In this document: positions 1 through 7,358 of the stretch, piece after piece
Layout of the letters: every line of letters starts with the position of its first letter
How positions within the stretch are numbered: the first letter of the stretch is position 1
Origin: Paracoccaceae bacterium
Lineage (GTDB): Bacteria; Pseudomonadota; Alphaproteobacteria; Rhodobacterales; Rhodobacteraceae
Direction: 5' to 3'
NCBI GenBank assembly: GCA_027030435.1
Contig: JALVEX010000083.1
Span: 1-15,327 of the forward strand
Length of the DNA stretch: 15,327 nt
Position numbers and translations under genes: made by a program
The notes under the pieces: model-generated
Seen by the model: the letters and a program-made list of their open reading frames with translations, nothing else
Told to the model about the DNA's origin: nothing
The model's database searches: none

Positions 1-1051
1 GGAAAAGCGCGTGCTGCGCTTCATGGGGCCGGGCGCGGCCTATGCCCATATCGCCATGCAGCAGGCGATCGCCGATGCGGGGCTGGAGGAGAGCGATATC
101 GTCAATCCGCGCTCGGGGCTGATCGCGGGCTCGGGCGGGCCTTCCACCTCGACCTTCTACAAGGCGCACAAGATCGTCATGGAGAAAGGCGCTCCCAAAT
201 GGATCGGGCCCTTCGCGGTGCCCAAGTGCATGTCGTCCACCGTGTCGGCCAATCTGGCCACCGCCTTCAGGATCAAGGGCATCAACTACACCATTACCTC
301 TGCCTGCTCGACAAGCCTGCACTGCATCGGCAGCGCGGCCGAGCAGATCATGATGGGCAAGCAGGATCTGATGTTTGCCGGTGGCGGCGAGGAGCTGGAC
401 TGGACGCTTTCCTGCCTGTTCGATGCCATGGGGGCGATGAGCAGCAAGTATAACGATACGCCCGAGCGGGCGAGCCGCGCCTTCGATGCCGATCGCGATG
501 GCTTCGTGATCGCCGGCGGCGGGGGCATGGTGGTGCTCGAGGATCTGGAGCGCGCGAAGGCGCGCGGCGCGAAGATCTACGGCGAGATCACCGGCTACGG
601 CGCCACCTCGGACGGGCATGACATGGTCGCCCCCTCGGGCGAGGGCGGCGAGCGGGCGATGCGGCTGGCGCTTTCCACCCTGCCCGAGGATCGGCATGTG
701 AGCTACATCAACGCCCACGGCACCAGCACGCCGGTGGGCGATGTGGGCGAGGTGGAAGCGGTGCGCCGGGTGTTTGGCGAAGGAACCACGCCGCCGATAA
801 GCTCCACCAAATCCATGACGGGCCACAGCCAGGGCGCCACCGGCGCGCAGGAGGCGATCTATTGCCTTCTGATGCTGCGCGACGATTTCATCGCGCCTTC
901 GATCAATATCGAAAACCTCGATCCGGCGCTGAAACCGGGTGAAATCGCCACCGAACTGGTGGAAAACGCCGGGCTCGATACGGTGATGACCAACAGCTTC
1001 GGCTTTGGCGGCACAAACGGCTCGATGCTGATCTCGAAATTCCGCGATTGA
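1..1051 (+). CDS. fabB: 3-oxoacyl-[ACP] synthase I (beta-ketoacyl-ACP synthase), 5'-truncated by window edge
   Basis: Elongating condensing enzyme of type II fatty-acid synthesis; it joins malonyl-ACP to a growing acyl-ACP in the cytoplasm. The reading frame is open from base 2, so the gene enters from the left and lacks roughly the first 60 residues compared with E. coli FabB as I recall it. Numbered from the GTG at base 11, the nucleophile is Cys99 in TSACSTS (codon at 305-307). The two active-site histidines lie in NAHGTSTPVGD and TGHSQGATG, and the C-terminal glycine loop NSFGFGGTNG is intact, so the Cys-His-His set is complete. The sequence follows FabB rather than FabF (for example FAGGGEELDW and FDAMGAMSSKYNDTPE). 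fabI starts 28 bases downstream, so the two are probably cotranscribed; fabA usually lies upstream in this arrangement but is outside the window. Confidence 0.96.
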   Translation, partial: EKRVLRFMGPGAAYAHIAMQQAIADAGLEESDIVNPRSGLIAGSGGPSTSTFYKAHKIVMEKGAPKWIGPFAVPKCMSSTVSANLATAFRIKGINYTITSACSTSLHCIGSAAEQIMMGKQDLMFAGGGEELDWTLSCLFDAMGAMSSKYNDTPERASRAFDADRDGFVIAGGGGMVVLEDLERAKARGAKIYGEITGYGATSDGHDMVAPSGEGGERAMRLALSTLPEDRHVSYINAHGTSTPVGDVGEVEAVRRVFGEGTTPPISSTKSMTGHSQGATGAQEAIYCLLMLRDDFIAPSINIENLDPALKPGEIATELVENAGLDTVMTNSFGFGGTNGSMLISKFRD

Positions 1052-1079
1052 AGCGGCTGAATAGGCAGGGAGCAGGCAG

Positions 1080-1874
1080 ATGGCGGAACTGATGAATGGC
1101 AAGCGCGGGCTGGTGCTGGGGGTGGCGAATGATCGCTCCATCGCCTGGGGAATCGCAAAGGCGATGGCCGGGGAGGGGGCGGAGCTTGCCTTCACCTACC
1201 AGGGCGAGGGTTTCGGCAAGCGGGTGAAGCCCCTGGCCGAGAGCGTCGGCACGCCGCCGGAACTGGTGATGCCTGCGGATGTGCAGGACGAGGCCTCGCT
1301 TGATGCGGTGTTCGATACCCTCGCGAAGGCATGGGGAAAACTCGATTTCCTCGTCCATGCCATCGCCTATTCCGACAAGCAGGAACTTACCGGCCGCTTC
1401 GTGAAGACGACGCGGCGGAACTTCCTCAATTCCATGGATATTTCCTGTTACAGCTTCATCGATCTGGCGCGCCGCGCCGCGCCCCTGATGGTGGATGGCG
1501 GCACCCTGCTGACGCTCACATACATGGGCAGCCAGCGGGTGCAGCCCAATTACAACGTGATGGGCGTGGCCAAGGCGGCGCTCGAAAGCGCGGTGCGCTA
1601 TCTTGCCAATGATCTGGGGCCACAGGGCATCCGGGTGAACGCGATCAGCCCCGGCCCGATGAAGACGCTTGCCGGCTCCGCCATTGGCGGCGCGCGCAAG
1701 GTTTTCCGGGTGATCGGCGAAAACGCCCCGCTCGGCAGCAACGCCACGCTCGAGGCGGTGGGGGGCACGGCCGTCTATCTGGCGTCCGATTACGGCGCCT
1801 TCACCACCGGCGAGATCATCCGGGTGGATGGCGGCTATCACATCCTCGGCATGTTGCAGGAGCGCAATCTCTGA
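1080..1874 (+). CDS. fabI: Enoyl-[ACP] reductase (NADH), FabI type
   Basis: Reduces trans-2-enoyl-ACP in the last step of each fatty-acid elongation cycle; a cytoplasmic short-chain dehydrogenase/reductase of 264 residues, the normal length. The N-terminal nucleotide-binding segment reads GVANDRSIAWGIA (14-26). The FabI Tyr-x6-Lys catalytic pair is Tyr158 and Lys165 in NYNVMGVAK, with the upstream Tyr148 of LTYMG also present. The substrate-loop segment ISPGPMKTLA follows. The ATG at 1080 is chosen because AGGGAG lies 7 bases before it; the in-frame ATG at 1092 has no better site. The residue I align with E. coli Gly93, a triclosan-contact position, is Ala96 here. The gene follows fabB in the same operon and ends just before a strong hairpin terminator. 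Confidence 0.97.
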   Translation: MAELMNGKRGLVLGVANDRSIAWGIAKAMAGEGAELAFTYQGEGFGKRVKPLAESVGTPPELVMPADVQDEASLDAVFDTLAKAWGKLDFLVHAIAYSDKQELTGRFVKTTRRNFLNSMDISCYSFIDLARRAAPLMVDGGTLLTLTYMGSQRVQPNYNVMGVAKAALESAVRYLANDLGPQGIRVNAISPGPMKTLAGSAIGGARKVFRVIGENAPLGSNATLEAVGGTAVYLASDYGAFTTGEIIRVDGGYHILGMLQERNL

Positions 1875-1934
1875 GGCACGCGGGCGGGCCCCGCAGGCCA
1901 TCGCCGGAGCCGGGGCCGAACAGCTGACCCAAAG

Positions 1935-1976
1935 GCCAAAAAAGGCCGCCGGATTTCTGCCCGGCGGCCTTTCTGT
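1935..1976. terminator. Bidirectional rho-independent terminator between fabI and the 5'-nucleotidase gene
   Basis: A perfect 12-bp stem, AAAGGCCGCCGG (1941-1952) pairing with CCGGCGGCCTTT (1961-1972), encloses an 8-base loop. Read on the plus strand it is followed by TTCTGTTT. Read on the minus strand the stem runs into six consecutive T (complement of 1938-1943). It therefore serves both the fabI operon and the convergent nucleotidase gene, and looks stronger in the minus direction. Confidence 0.9.
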
Positions 1977-2005
1977 TTCCCGATTGCTGCGGGGCTCGCT
2001 CCGGC

Positions 2006-3523
2006 CTACTCGCCCACGCGCTTGATCCGCCCTTCCACCTTTGCGGTGATCTTGCCGGTCTTGGCGATGTAATCCATCACGTCATTGGCCAGAAGATTGC
2101 CGTTGGCGGCATTGATGAGCACCCGGCCGCCGCCAAGCGCGCCGTATCCGTCGCCGCCGCGCAGGATGTAATCATTGGCGGCCACCTTGTAGAGCTTGTC
2201 GGGATCGACAGGCTCGCCGTTCACCTTCAGCTCCACCACGCGCGAACCGGGAGGCGCGGAAGGATCGAACACGTAAGTCATCCCCGAAACCTGCGGGAAG
2301 CGCCCGGCGCCCTTCTCCACCTGGCTCACGCCGTTTTCGATCGCCGCCAGCAGCTGGCTGCCGGGGATTTCCGTCATCACCGTGGCATTGCCGAAGGGAA
2401 GCTCGGTGAGGATGTCGCGCCGGGTGATGGTGCTACCCGCCTCATAGACGCGATCGCCCCGGATGCCGCCGCCGTTGGCAATCGCCACATCGGCGCCGGT
2501 GGCCGCGCGCATCGCATCGGCGATCAGGTTGCCCATGGCCGATTCCTGACTGCGCACCACGTTGCGGCGCGAATCAAGCGGCCCTTCCGTCACCCCGAGG
2601 GGCACATTGAGGCTCTCGTCGAGCTTCTTGTTGAATTCGTCCACCTTGGCCTGGGTTTCCGGATCGGGCTCCACCGTCGCGGTGTCGATGAAGCGGAAGG
2701 TCGGCGTCCAGCGCACCTTGCGCTTGCCGTCCTTCTCCTTCACCGTCACATTGAGATCGATGGGCGAAAGATACTCGCCGTCGATCGAGGTTTCGACGTA
2801 GGCGGTAATGCCGTCATATTCGGTGGCATATTCGTGATCGTCCCCCGACATGATCACATCGAAGGCGTGGCTCGCGAAAAGCTTGCGGTCATTCGTCTTG
2901 TCGGTCTGGACGACCCCGATCACGAGATCGGCCCCCGCCTTGCGCGCCGCCTTCGCCGCCGCGATCGCGGTATCCACCGTCGGCAGGAACACGAGATCGC
3001 CGGTGCTCGATACCTCGGGGCTGGTATCCTGCGCCACCGGGATGAGCGCGATCTTCAGGCCCTCGATCTCCTTCCACATCACGCCGCCGAGGCCCTCCAG
3101 GGGCTTGCCATCCGGCCCGGTGATGTTGATCGCCGCCCAGGGGTATTTCGAGGCTGCCATCTTCTCGCGGAAATTCTCCACCCCGAAATCGAATTCGTGG
3201 TTGCCGGGCACGGCGATGTCGAACGGCACGATATTGGTGAGATCGATGGTGTTCTGGCCCTTATCGAAACCCGAAAGAATGGAGGGCGAGAGCATGTCGC
3301 CATCGAAAACATAAAGCGTGTCGGGATTGGCGGCGCGCTCTGCCTTGGCGACAGCATTGAGCCGGGCAAAACCGCCGCGCCCCTTGTGGGCATCGAAATT
3401 GTAGATGTCACCCACGCCGAGAATGGTGATCTTGATCTTCTGATCCGCCAGCGCGGGCAACGCAGCGCCAAGGCTTGCGCCCACGAGCATTGCGGCAAAC
3501 AGTCCGTTTCTGGTGAAATTCAT
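2006..3523 (-). CDS. Exported 5'-nucleotidase / bifunctional metallophosphatase (UshA-like)
   Basis: Periplasmic nucleotide hydrolase family (UshA, 5'-nucleotidase, 2',3'-cyclic phosphodiesterase), 505 residues. A Sec signal peptide with an ALA cleavage site occupies residues 1-26. The N-terminal metallophosphatase domain (about 30-260) keeps Asp39, Asp76 in FDGD and the GNHEFDFG block (107-114). The 5'_nucleotid_C domain (about 310-500) keeps NGGGIRGD and the nucleotide-stacking loop RGGDGYG. Against UshA several metal ligands differ: DxH is Asp39-Ile-Tyr41, the next His position is Gln206 in VVQTD, and GHxH is GDDH (227-230). I recall GDDH versions in alphaproteobacterial relatives, so this is probably a subfamily rather than decay; the true substrate is uncertain. 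The start is well supported: AGGAGGA lies 4 bases upstream of the ATG. It ends at a bidirectional terminator. Confidence 0.88.
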   Translation of the reverse strand: MNFTRNGLFAAMLVGASLGAALPALADQKIKITILGVGDIYNFDAHKGRGGFARLNAVAKAERAANPDTLYVFDGDMLSPSILSGFDKGQNTIDLTNIVPFDIAVPGNHEFDFGVENFREKMAASKYPWAAINITGPDGKPLEGLGGVMWKEIEGLKIALIPVAQDTSPEVSSTGDLVFLPTVDTAIAAAKAARKAGADLVIGVVQTDKTNDRKLFASHAFDVIMSGDDHEYATEYDGITAYVETSIDGEYLSPIDLNVTVKEKDGKRKVRWTPTFRFIDTATVEPDPETQAKVDEFNKKLDESLNVPLGVTEGPLDSRRNVVRSQESAMGNLIADAMRAATGADVAIANGGGIRGDRVYEAGSTITRRDILTELPFGNATVMTEIPGSQLLAAIENGVSQVEKGAGRFPQVSGMTYVFDPSAPPGSRVVELKVNGEPVDPDKLYKVAANDYILRGGDGYGALGGGRVLINAANGNLLANDVMDYIAKTGKITAKVEGRIKRVGE

Positions 3524-3622
3524 TTTTTCCTCCTGTCGTGTTCAGGCATGCAGCCCGTCCGATTCATCTACCCTGCGTTTTCTGTGGTTCCCTGTAAAGC
3601 ATCGAAGCCACGGGTGCGGCAA

Positions 3623-3678
3623 GGATACCGGACCAGGCCTGGCGCGCATGTGCCTTCATCACTGGTCCGCAAATATCC
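3623..3678. repeat. Imperfect inverted repeat in the gap between the glycosyltransferase-like and nucleotidase genes
   Basis: CGGACCAG (3629-3636) is the exact inverse of CTGGTCCG (3662-3669), and the flanking GGATA (3623-3627) and TATCC (3674-3678) extend the pairing past a small asymmetric bulge. As RNA on the minus strand this gives about 13 bp with a 25-base loop. There is no T-run after it, so it is not a canonical terminator. It lies in the 186-base space (3524-3709) downstream of the glycosyltransferase-like gene and could be a 3'-end processing structure or part of the nucleotidase control region. No confident promoter was found in that space. Confidence 0.4.
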
Positions 3679-3709
3679 CCGCCGGAGGCATGAAATCTCC
3701 TGCACGGTC

Positions 3710-4576
3710 TCAGAACCACTGCCCCGGTTCCATCAGCCCCAGATCGAGAAGCTGGCGCGAATTCCATTCGAAACGGACGGAATTGCGCCACATGAAGCTC
3801 GTGATCTCATATCTCGAGCCCGGGTTCTGCTTCAGCGCCTTGGCGGTGCGGAAGGAGCAGACGGCGGCCGTGAGATTGTGATGCCAGGGGCAGGCATAGG
3901 TGTTGTATTCCTCGATGCTGAAGGTGTGATCCTCCCGCAGTTCCAGCCCCTTCCGCGCCCTGAAAAGGGCGATCCTGTCGATCTTGCGCCGCGCCGGGGG
4001 AATATGCTCCTCGAAGCGCCACCTGAGCCCGCCGAAGAAATCGAGCTGGCGTTCCTTCGGCTGTCCGTCCTCGCCGTGGCGGGCAAGCGCGTAATAGCCG
4101 GAGCGATCGAGATGCGCATGCTCCAGCGATACGGCATCGGGATGAGCGGAGAGATCATCGGCGTAGAGATCGATCACGTAAGTGAGCATCGCCTCGCGCC
4201 GTTCCTCGCCGTGGAAGGCCAGCATCTCGCCCACGGATCGGCTCTCGCAGAAGGGAAAGAAGAGATATTCGGCGTTGAAGCCGTAATAGAGCCAGGTGCC
4301 GGGGCGGGCGGCGGCGATGATGGTGTTCAGCGCCGATACCCGCCCGCCCCGCGCAAGGAAATTGTGCGGGATGTGGTGGATATCCTGCGTCAGATCCGAA
4401 GGTATCTTCATTTCCGGCGGGGCCAGCAGCAGGATTTCGCGAAAGCCGATCTTCCGGTGGTGCTGGATCGTGCTCGAAAGCTCCACATCATCCTCGGCCA
4501 GCAGGATCGCCACCGGCCCCTTCGCCAGCGCCGCCTTTCCCCGGTTCAGGAAATCCTCCAGGTTTTCGTAACGCAC
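3710..4576 (-). CDS. Conserved protein, glycosyltransferase family 2-like (Rhodobacteraceae family)
   Basis: 288 residues, predicted cytoplasmic, with no signal peptide or membrane span. The N-terminal third resembles a GT-A nucleotide-sugar fold: a strand ending in AILLAEDDVEL (23-33), then GFREILLLAP (44-53). Distinctive blocks follow: PGTWLYYGFNAEY (92-104), YVIDLYADDL (133-142), LDRSGYYALARH (156-167), CPWHHNLTAA (229-238) and LDLGLMEPGQWF at the C terminus. I recognise this set from Rhodobacteraceae proteins labelled glycosyltransferase family 2, but know no biochemistry for it; substrate and product are unknown. The GTG at 4576 is preferred because GGGGGAA precedes it by 3 bases and homologues begin near here. 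The frame stays open upstream to an ATG at 4675, but that would put the start 35 bases from divergent miaB. The convincing similarity begins only after the GTG. Confidence 0.65.
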   Translation of the reverse strand: MRYENLEDFLNRGKAALAKGPVAILLAEDDVELSSTIQHHRKIGFREILLLAPPEMKIPSDLTQDIHHIPHNFLARGGRVSALNTIIAAARPGTWLYYGFNAEYLFFPFCESRSVGEMLAFHGEERREAMLTYVIDLYADDLSAHPDAVSLEHAHLDRSGYYALARHGEDGQPKERQLDFFGGLRWRFEEHIPPARRKIDRIALFRARKGLELREDHTFSIEEYNTYACPWHHNLTAAVCSFRTAKALKQNPGSRYEITSFMWRNSVRFEWNSRQLLDLGLMEPGQWF

Positions 4577-4639
4577 GCTTCCCCCGTTTCTGCACTGCCC
4601 TTTGCCAAGCGTCCTGCAATTCGCGCGGCTTTGCAAGCG

Positions 4640-4668
4640 TTGCGATTGCCCGCCCGAGGGTGTAGTGA
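4640..4668 (+). promoter_or_regulatory. Weak candidate promoter for miaB
   Basis: TTGCGA (4640-4645) and TAGTGA (4663-4668) are 17 bases apart, placing a start near 4675, 36 bases before the miaB ATG. The -10 match is poor. This 134-base divergent gap (4577-4710) must hold promoters for both miaB and the glycosyltransferase-like gene; no better pair was seen. Confidence 0.22.
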
Positions 4669-4710
4669 GCCACACACTCCCGAAAGCATACGCAAAAGCA
4701 CAGGCCCGCG

Positions 4711-6021
4711 ATGAAGAAGCTCTATATCAAGACATACGGCTGCCAGATGAATGTCTATGACAGCGAGCGCATGGCCGAGGCGCTGGCGCGCGCGGGCTAT
4801 GAGGAAACATCCGCCCCCGAACAGGCCGACATGATCCTTCTCAACACCTGCCACATCCGCGAAAAGGCGGCCGAGAAGATCTATTCCGAGCTTGGCCGCT
4901 ACAAGGGGCTGAAGGCGGCAAAGCCCGATCTGCGCATCGGGGTGGCGGGCTGCGTGGCGCAGGCCGAGGGCGAGGAGATCATGCACCGCCAGCCGATGGT
5001 TGATCTGGTGGTGGGGCCGCAGGCCTATCACCGGCTGCCCGATCTGATGGCGCGCGTGGAGGCGGGCGAAAAGGCGCTCGATACCGATTTCCCGGCCGAG
5101 GACAAGTTCGATCACCTGCCCGCGCGCGCCCCGCGCGCGGCGCGGCCCACGGCTTTTCTGACCGTGCAGGAGGGTTGTGACAAGTTCTGCGCCTTCTGCG
5201 TGGTGCCCTATACGCGCGGCGCCGAGGTGAGCCGCCCGCCAGAGCGCATCCTCGCCGAGGCGCGCGCGCTGGTCGAGAGCGGCGTGCGCGAGATCACGCT
5301 TCTGGGCCAGAACGTGAATGCCTATCACGGCGAGGGGCAGGGCGGCGGCTGGAGCCTCGCCCGCCTCATCCGCGCGCTGGCGGAAATCGAAGGCCTCGAC
5401 CGCATCCGCTACACCACCAGCCACCCCAATGACATGAGCGACGATCTGATCGCCGCGCATGGCGAATGCGAAAAGCTCATGCCCTATCTGCATCTGCCGG
5501 TGCAATCGGGCTCCGATCGCATCCTCAAGCGCATGAACCGCGGCCACAAGGCCGAAAGCTATATCCGCCTGATCGAGAGGATCCGCGCCGCGCGCCCCGA
5601 TCTGCTGCTTTCGGGAGATTTCATCGTGGGCTTTCCCGAGGAAACCGAGGAAGATTTCGAGGCGACGCTGGATCTCGTGCGCGCCGTCAACTACGGCCAG
5701 GCCTATTCCTTCAAGTATTCCCCGCGCCCCGGCACGCCTGCGGCCGAGCGCGATCAGCTGCCCGAGGAGGTGAAATCCGAGCGCCTCGCCCGCCTGCAGG
5801 CGCTGCTGAGCGAACAGCAGCGCGCGGCGCAGGAGGCGATGGTGGGGCGCGAGGTCAGCGTGCTGTTCGAGCGCGAGGGCCGCGAGCCGGGCCAGATGGC
5901 GGGGAAAAGCGAATATCTGCACGCGGTGCATGTGGTGGCGCCTGGTCTGGCGAAGGGCGATCTGGCGCGCGTGCGCATTACCGAAAGTCTGCCCAATTCG
6001 CTTTCGGGCGTGCTTGTCTGA
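4711..6021 (+). CDS. miaB: tRNA-2-methylthio-N6-dimethylallyladenosine synthase (MiaB)
   Basis: Radical-SAM methylthiotransferase that converts i6A37 to ms2i6A37 in tRNAs reading U-initial codons; cytoplasmic, two iron-sulfur clusters. The N-terminal UPF0004 domain carries the auxiliary-cluster cysteines Cys11 (KTYGCQMN), Cys47 (LLNTCHIRE) and Cys81 (GVAGCVAQ). The radical-SAM triad is Cys156, Cys160 and Cys163 in GCDKFCAFCVVPYTRG. The RNA-binding TRAM domain fills about residues 375-436. The 436-residue length is complete, slightly short of E. coli MiaB. MiaB rather than MtaB or RimO is indicated by NMN-type motifs such as CQMNVYDSERM and TSHPNDMSDDLI. The ATG at 4711 has only a weak ribosome site. 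The gene is alone on its strand, without ybeZ or ybeY beside it here. Confidence 0.96.
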   Translation: MKKLYIKTYGCQMNVYDSERMAEALARAGYEETSAPEQADMILLNTCHIREKAAEKIYSELGRYKGLKAAKPDLRIGVAGCVAQAEGEEIMHRQPMVDLVVGPQAYHRLPDLMARVEAGEKALDTDFPAEDKFDHLPARAPRAARPTAFLTVQEGCDKFCAFCVVPYTRGAEVSRPPERILAEARALVESGVREITLLGQNVNAYHGEGQGGGWSLARLIRALAEIEGLDRIRYTTSHPNDMSDDLIAAHGECEKLMPYLHLPVQSGSDRILKRMNRGHKAESYIRLIERIRAARPDLLLSGDFIVGFPEETEEDFEATLDLVRAVNYGQAYSFKYSPRPGTPAAERDQLPEEVKSERLARLQALLSEQQRAAQEAMVGREVSVLFEREGREPGQMAGKSEYLHAVHVVAPGLAKGDLARVRITESLPNSLSGVLV

Positions 6022-6132
6022 GGGCTTTGCGCGGGCGGGCCGGCGGGCGGTTCGATCTGCAATAATAGATGTGAAAGCTGTTTTTTTCCTTTGCCAGACA
6101 GAGGGCCGCGACTGCCTGGGCAGGTGCAGAAT

Positions 6133-6183
6133 GCGCCTGCCGAGGGGCAGGCAGGCGCAGCCCGGGCCACGAGCGGCCCGGGC
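6133..6183. repeat. Two tandem perfect GC-rich hairpins between convergent miaB and UPF0173 genes
   Basis: Hairpin one pairs GCGCCTGCC (6133-6141) with GGCAGGCGC (6150-6158) around an 8-base loop. Hairpin two, starting two bases later, pairs GCCCGGGCC (6160-6168) with GGCCCGGGC (6175-6183) around ACGAGC. Neither is followed by a T-run on either strand; the seven T at 6081-6087 lie upstream of them. The 183-base gap (6022-6204) holds no gene. The stems may block exonucleases or help end transcription of one or both convergent genes, possibly with Rho. Confidence 0.6.
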
Positions 6184-6204
6184 GGGGCTGGTGGCCGCCC
6201 CACC

Positions 6205-6900
6205 TCAGATCTCGATCGCTTCCAGCACCTCGGGCTCGATCACGTCCACGTCGGGCAGGCCGGCCTTCAGCTCCTCGGCCGATTGTTCCAGCAGAGGGAA
6301 GGTGCGGTAATGGCAGGGGATCACCGTCTTGAAATCGAAGAATTTCTTCGCCGCGTATGCTGCGCGCTTCATGTCCATGGTGAAGAAGCCGCCGGCGCAG
6401 AGGATGCCGATATCGGGACTGTGCAGATCGTTGATGATTTCCATGTCGGCCATCACGTCCGTATCGCCGGTGAGGTAGATCGAATGACCCTCGGCCTCGA
6501 TCACGTAGCCCGCCTCATGGCCCGCATAGATCGGCCCCTCGCTTCCTTCGCCGACGGATGAGGAATGGGCCGCGTTCACCATGGTGATGCGCGCCGCGCC
6601 GAGATCCACCGTGCCGCCCTTGTTGAAGCCCACGGTCTCGATCCCGTGCTTTTCGCCCCAGAAGCTCATCAGATCGTAGATGCCATGCACGGGGATCCCG
6701 AGCGCGCGGGCGATCTCGGGCGCGTCCGCCGCGTGATCGCTGTGGCCGTGGGTGATGAAGATATGGGTAGCGCCCGCGATCGCCTCCGCCTGGCGCGCTT
6801 CGGGAAACATCGGATTGCCCGTAAGCCAGGGATCGAACAGCAGCACCAGATCGCCGGTTTCGATGCGAAAGCCGCTATGGCCGAGCCAGATGATCTTCAT
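6205..6900 (-). CDS. UPF0173 family metal-dependent hydrolase (metallo-beta-lactamase fold)
   Basis: 231 residues, a complete and typical UPF0173 length, predicted cytoplasmic. It starts with the family signature MKIIWLGHSGFRIE and carries the metallo-beta-lactamase zinc motif THGHSDH, giving His51, His53, Asp55 and His56. Further ligands are His112 (NAAHSS), Asp146 (LTGDTD) and His197 (IPCHYRTFP), so the two-metal site is complete. The physiological substrate of UPF0173 proteins (YtkL-like) is not established. It is not a beta-lactamase by sequence; the fold is shared with many hydrolases. A GGAGGAGGG ribosome site lies 7 bases upstream of the ATG. It is divergent from gatC across a 165-base gap (6901-7065) that contains a small CCCGCC/GGCGGG hairpin (6990-7006) and no clear promoter. 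Confidence 0.92.
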   Translation of the reverse strand: MKIIWLGHSGFRIETGDLVLLFDPWLTGNPMFPEARQAEAIAGATHIFITHGHSDHAADAPEIARALGIPVHGIYDLMSFWGEKHGIETVGFNKGGTVDLGAARITMVNAAHSSSVGEGSEGPIYAGHEAGYVIEAEGHSIYLTGDTDVMADMEIINDLHSPDIGILCAGGFFTMDMKRAAYAAKKFFDFKTVIPCHYRTFPLLEQSAEELKAGLPDVDVIEPEVLEAIEI

Positions 6901-7065
6901 GGGATTGCCCTCCTCCTGTGGATCTCTCTTCAGAAGATAGGGACGGCGGGGGGATTTGTCACCGCCCCCCGCCTCTCACCTGCCACTCACCCGCCCTTGC
7001 GGCGGGCGGGGCGGGGCGTTAAACGCATCTCAAACCGGCAATCAACCGTTACGGAGCCTTCGCAC

Positions 7066-7353
7066 ATGTCGATCGACAAGGAAACGGCCCGCCGCGTGGC
7101 GCATCTTGCCCGCATCCGGGTGGAAGAGGATCAGCTCGAGGCGCTCGCGGGCGAGTTCAACGCGATCCTGAAATTCGTCGAGCAGCTCAACGAGGTGGAT
7201 GTTGAGGGCGTCGAGCCGATGACGGCGGTGATGCCCATGCGCCTCAAGCGGCGCAAGGATGAGGTGACGGACGGCGGCTATCCCGAGAAGATCCTCGCCA
7301 ACGCGCCCGATGCGCGCGAGGGCTTCTTCGCTGTGCCGAAAGTGGTGGAGTAG
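7066..7353 (+). CDS. gatC: Aspartyl/glutamyl-tRNA amidotransferase subunit C
   Basis: Small scaffolding subunit of the GatCAB complex, which amidates Glu-tRNA(Gln) and/or Asp-tRNA(Asn); GatC wraps the GatA-GatB interface. 95 residues, the normal size. Family hallmarks are the N-terminal KETARRVAHLARIRVEED, the LNEVDVEGVEPM block and the C-terminal REGFFAVPKVVE. The frame is open far upstream, but GatC similarity begins at this ATG, which has GGAG 9 bases before it, so the longer frame is rejected. gatA starts 5 bases after the stop, indicating a tightly coupled operon. gatB is not in the window, as is common in alphaproteobacteria. Confidence 0.96.
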   Translation: MSIDKETARRVAHLARIRVEEDQLEALAGEFNAILKFVEQLNEVDVEGVEPMTAVMPMRLKRRKDEVTDGGYPEKILANAPDAREGFFAVPKVVE

Positions 7354-7358
7354 GGCGC

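Noticed and set aside
903..1901. 332-codon minus-strand open frame
   Set aside because: Antisense to fabI and the end of fabB; no domain recognised.
4577..4675. 33-residue N-terminal extension of the glycosyltransferase-like gene (ATG at 4675)
   Set aside because: The extension is low in family-like sequence, would crowd the miaB promoter region, and the GTG at 4576 has a nearby GGGGGAA site.
2834..4714. 626-codon plus-strand open frame
   Set aside because: It runs antisense to the nucleotidase and glycosyltransferase-like genes, is rich in Arg/His/Pro as expected for a mirror frame in high-GC DNA, and shows no recognisable domain.
4546..5931. 461-codon minus-strand open frame
   Set aside because: Antisense to miaB, whose catalytic cysteines and domains are fully intact; composition is that of a high-GC shadow frame.
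6205..6900. Reading the UPF0173 protein as an antibiotic-resistance beta-lactamase
   Set aside because: It shares only the metallo-beta-lactamase fold and zinc motif; its N-terminal signature and length are those of UPF0173, and it has no signal peptide.
6565..7065. 167-residue N-terminal extension of gatC
   Set aside because: It is antisense to the UPF0173 gene; GatC similarity and a ribosome site begin at 7066.
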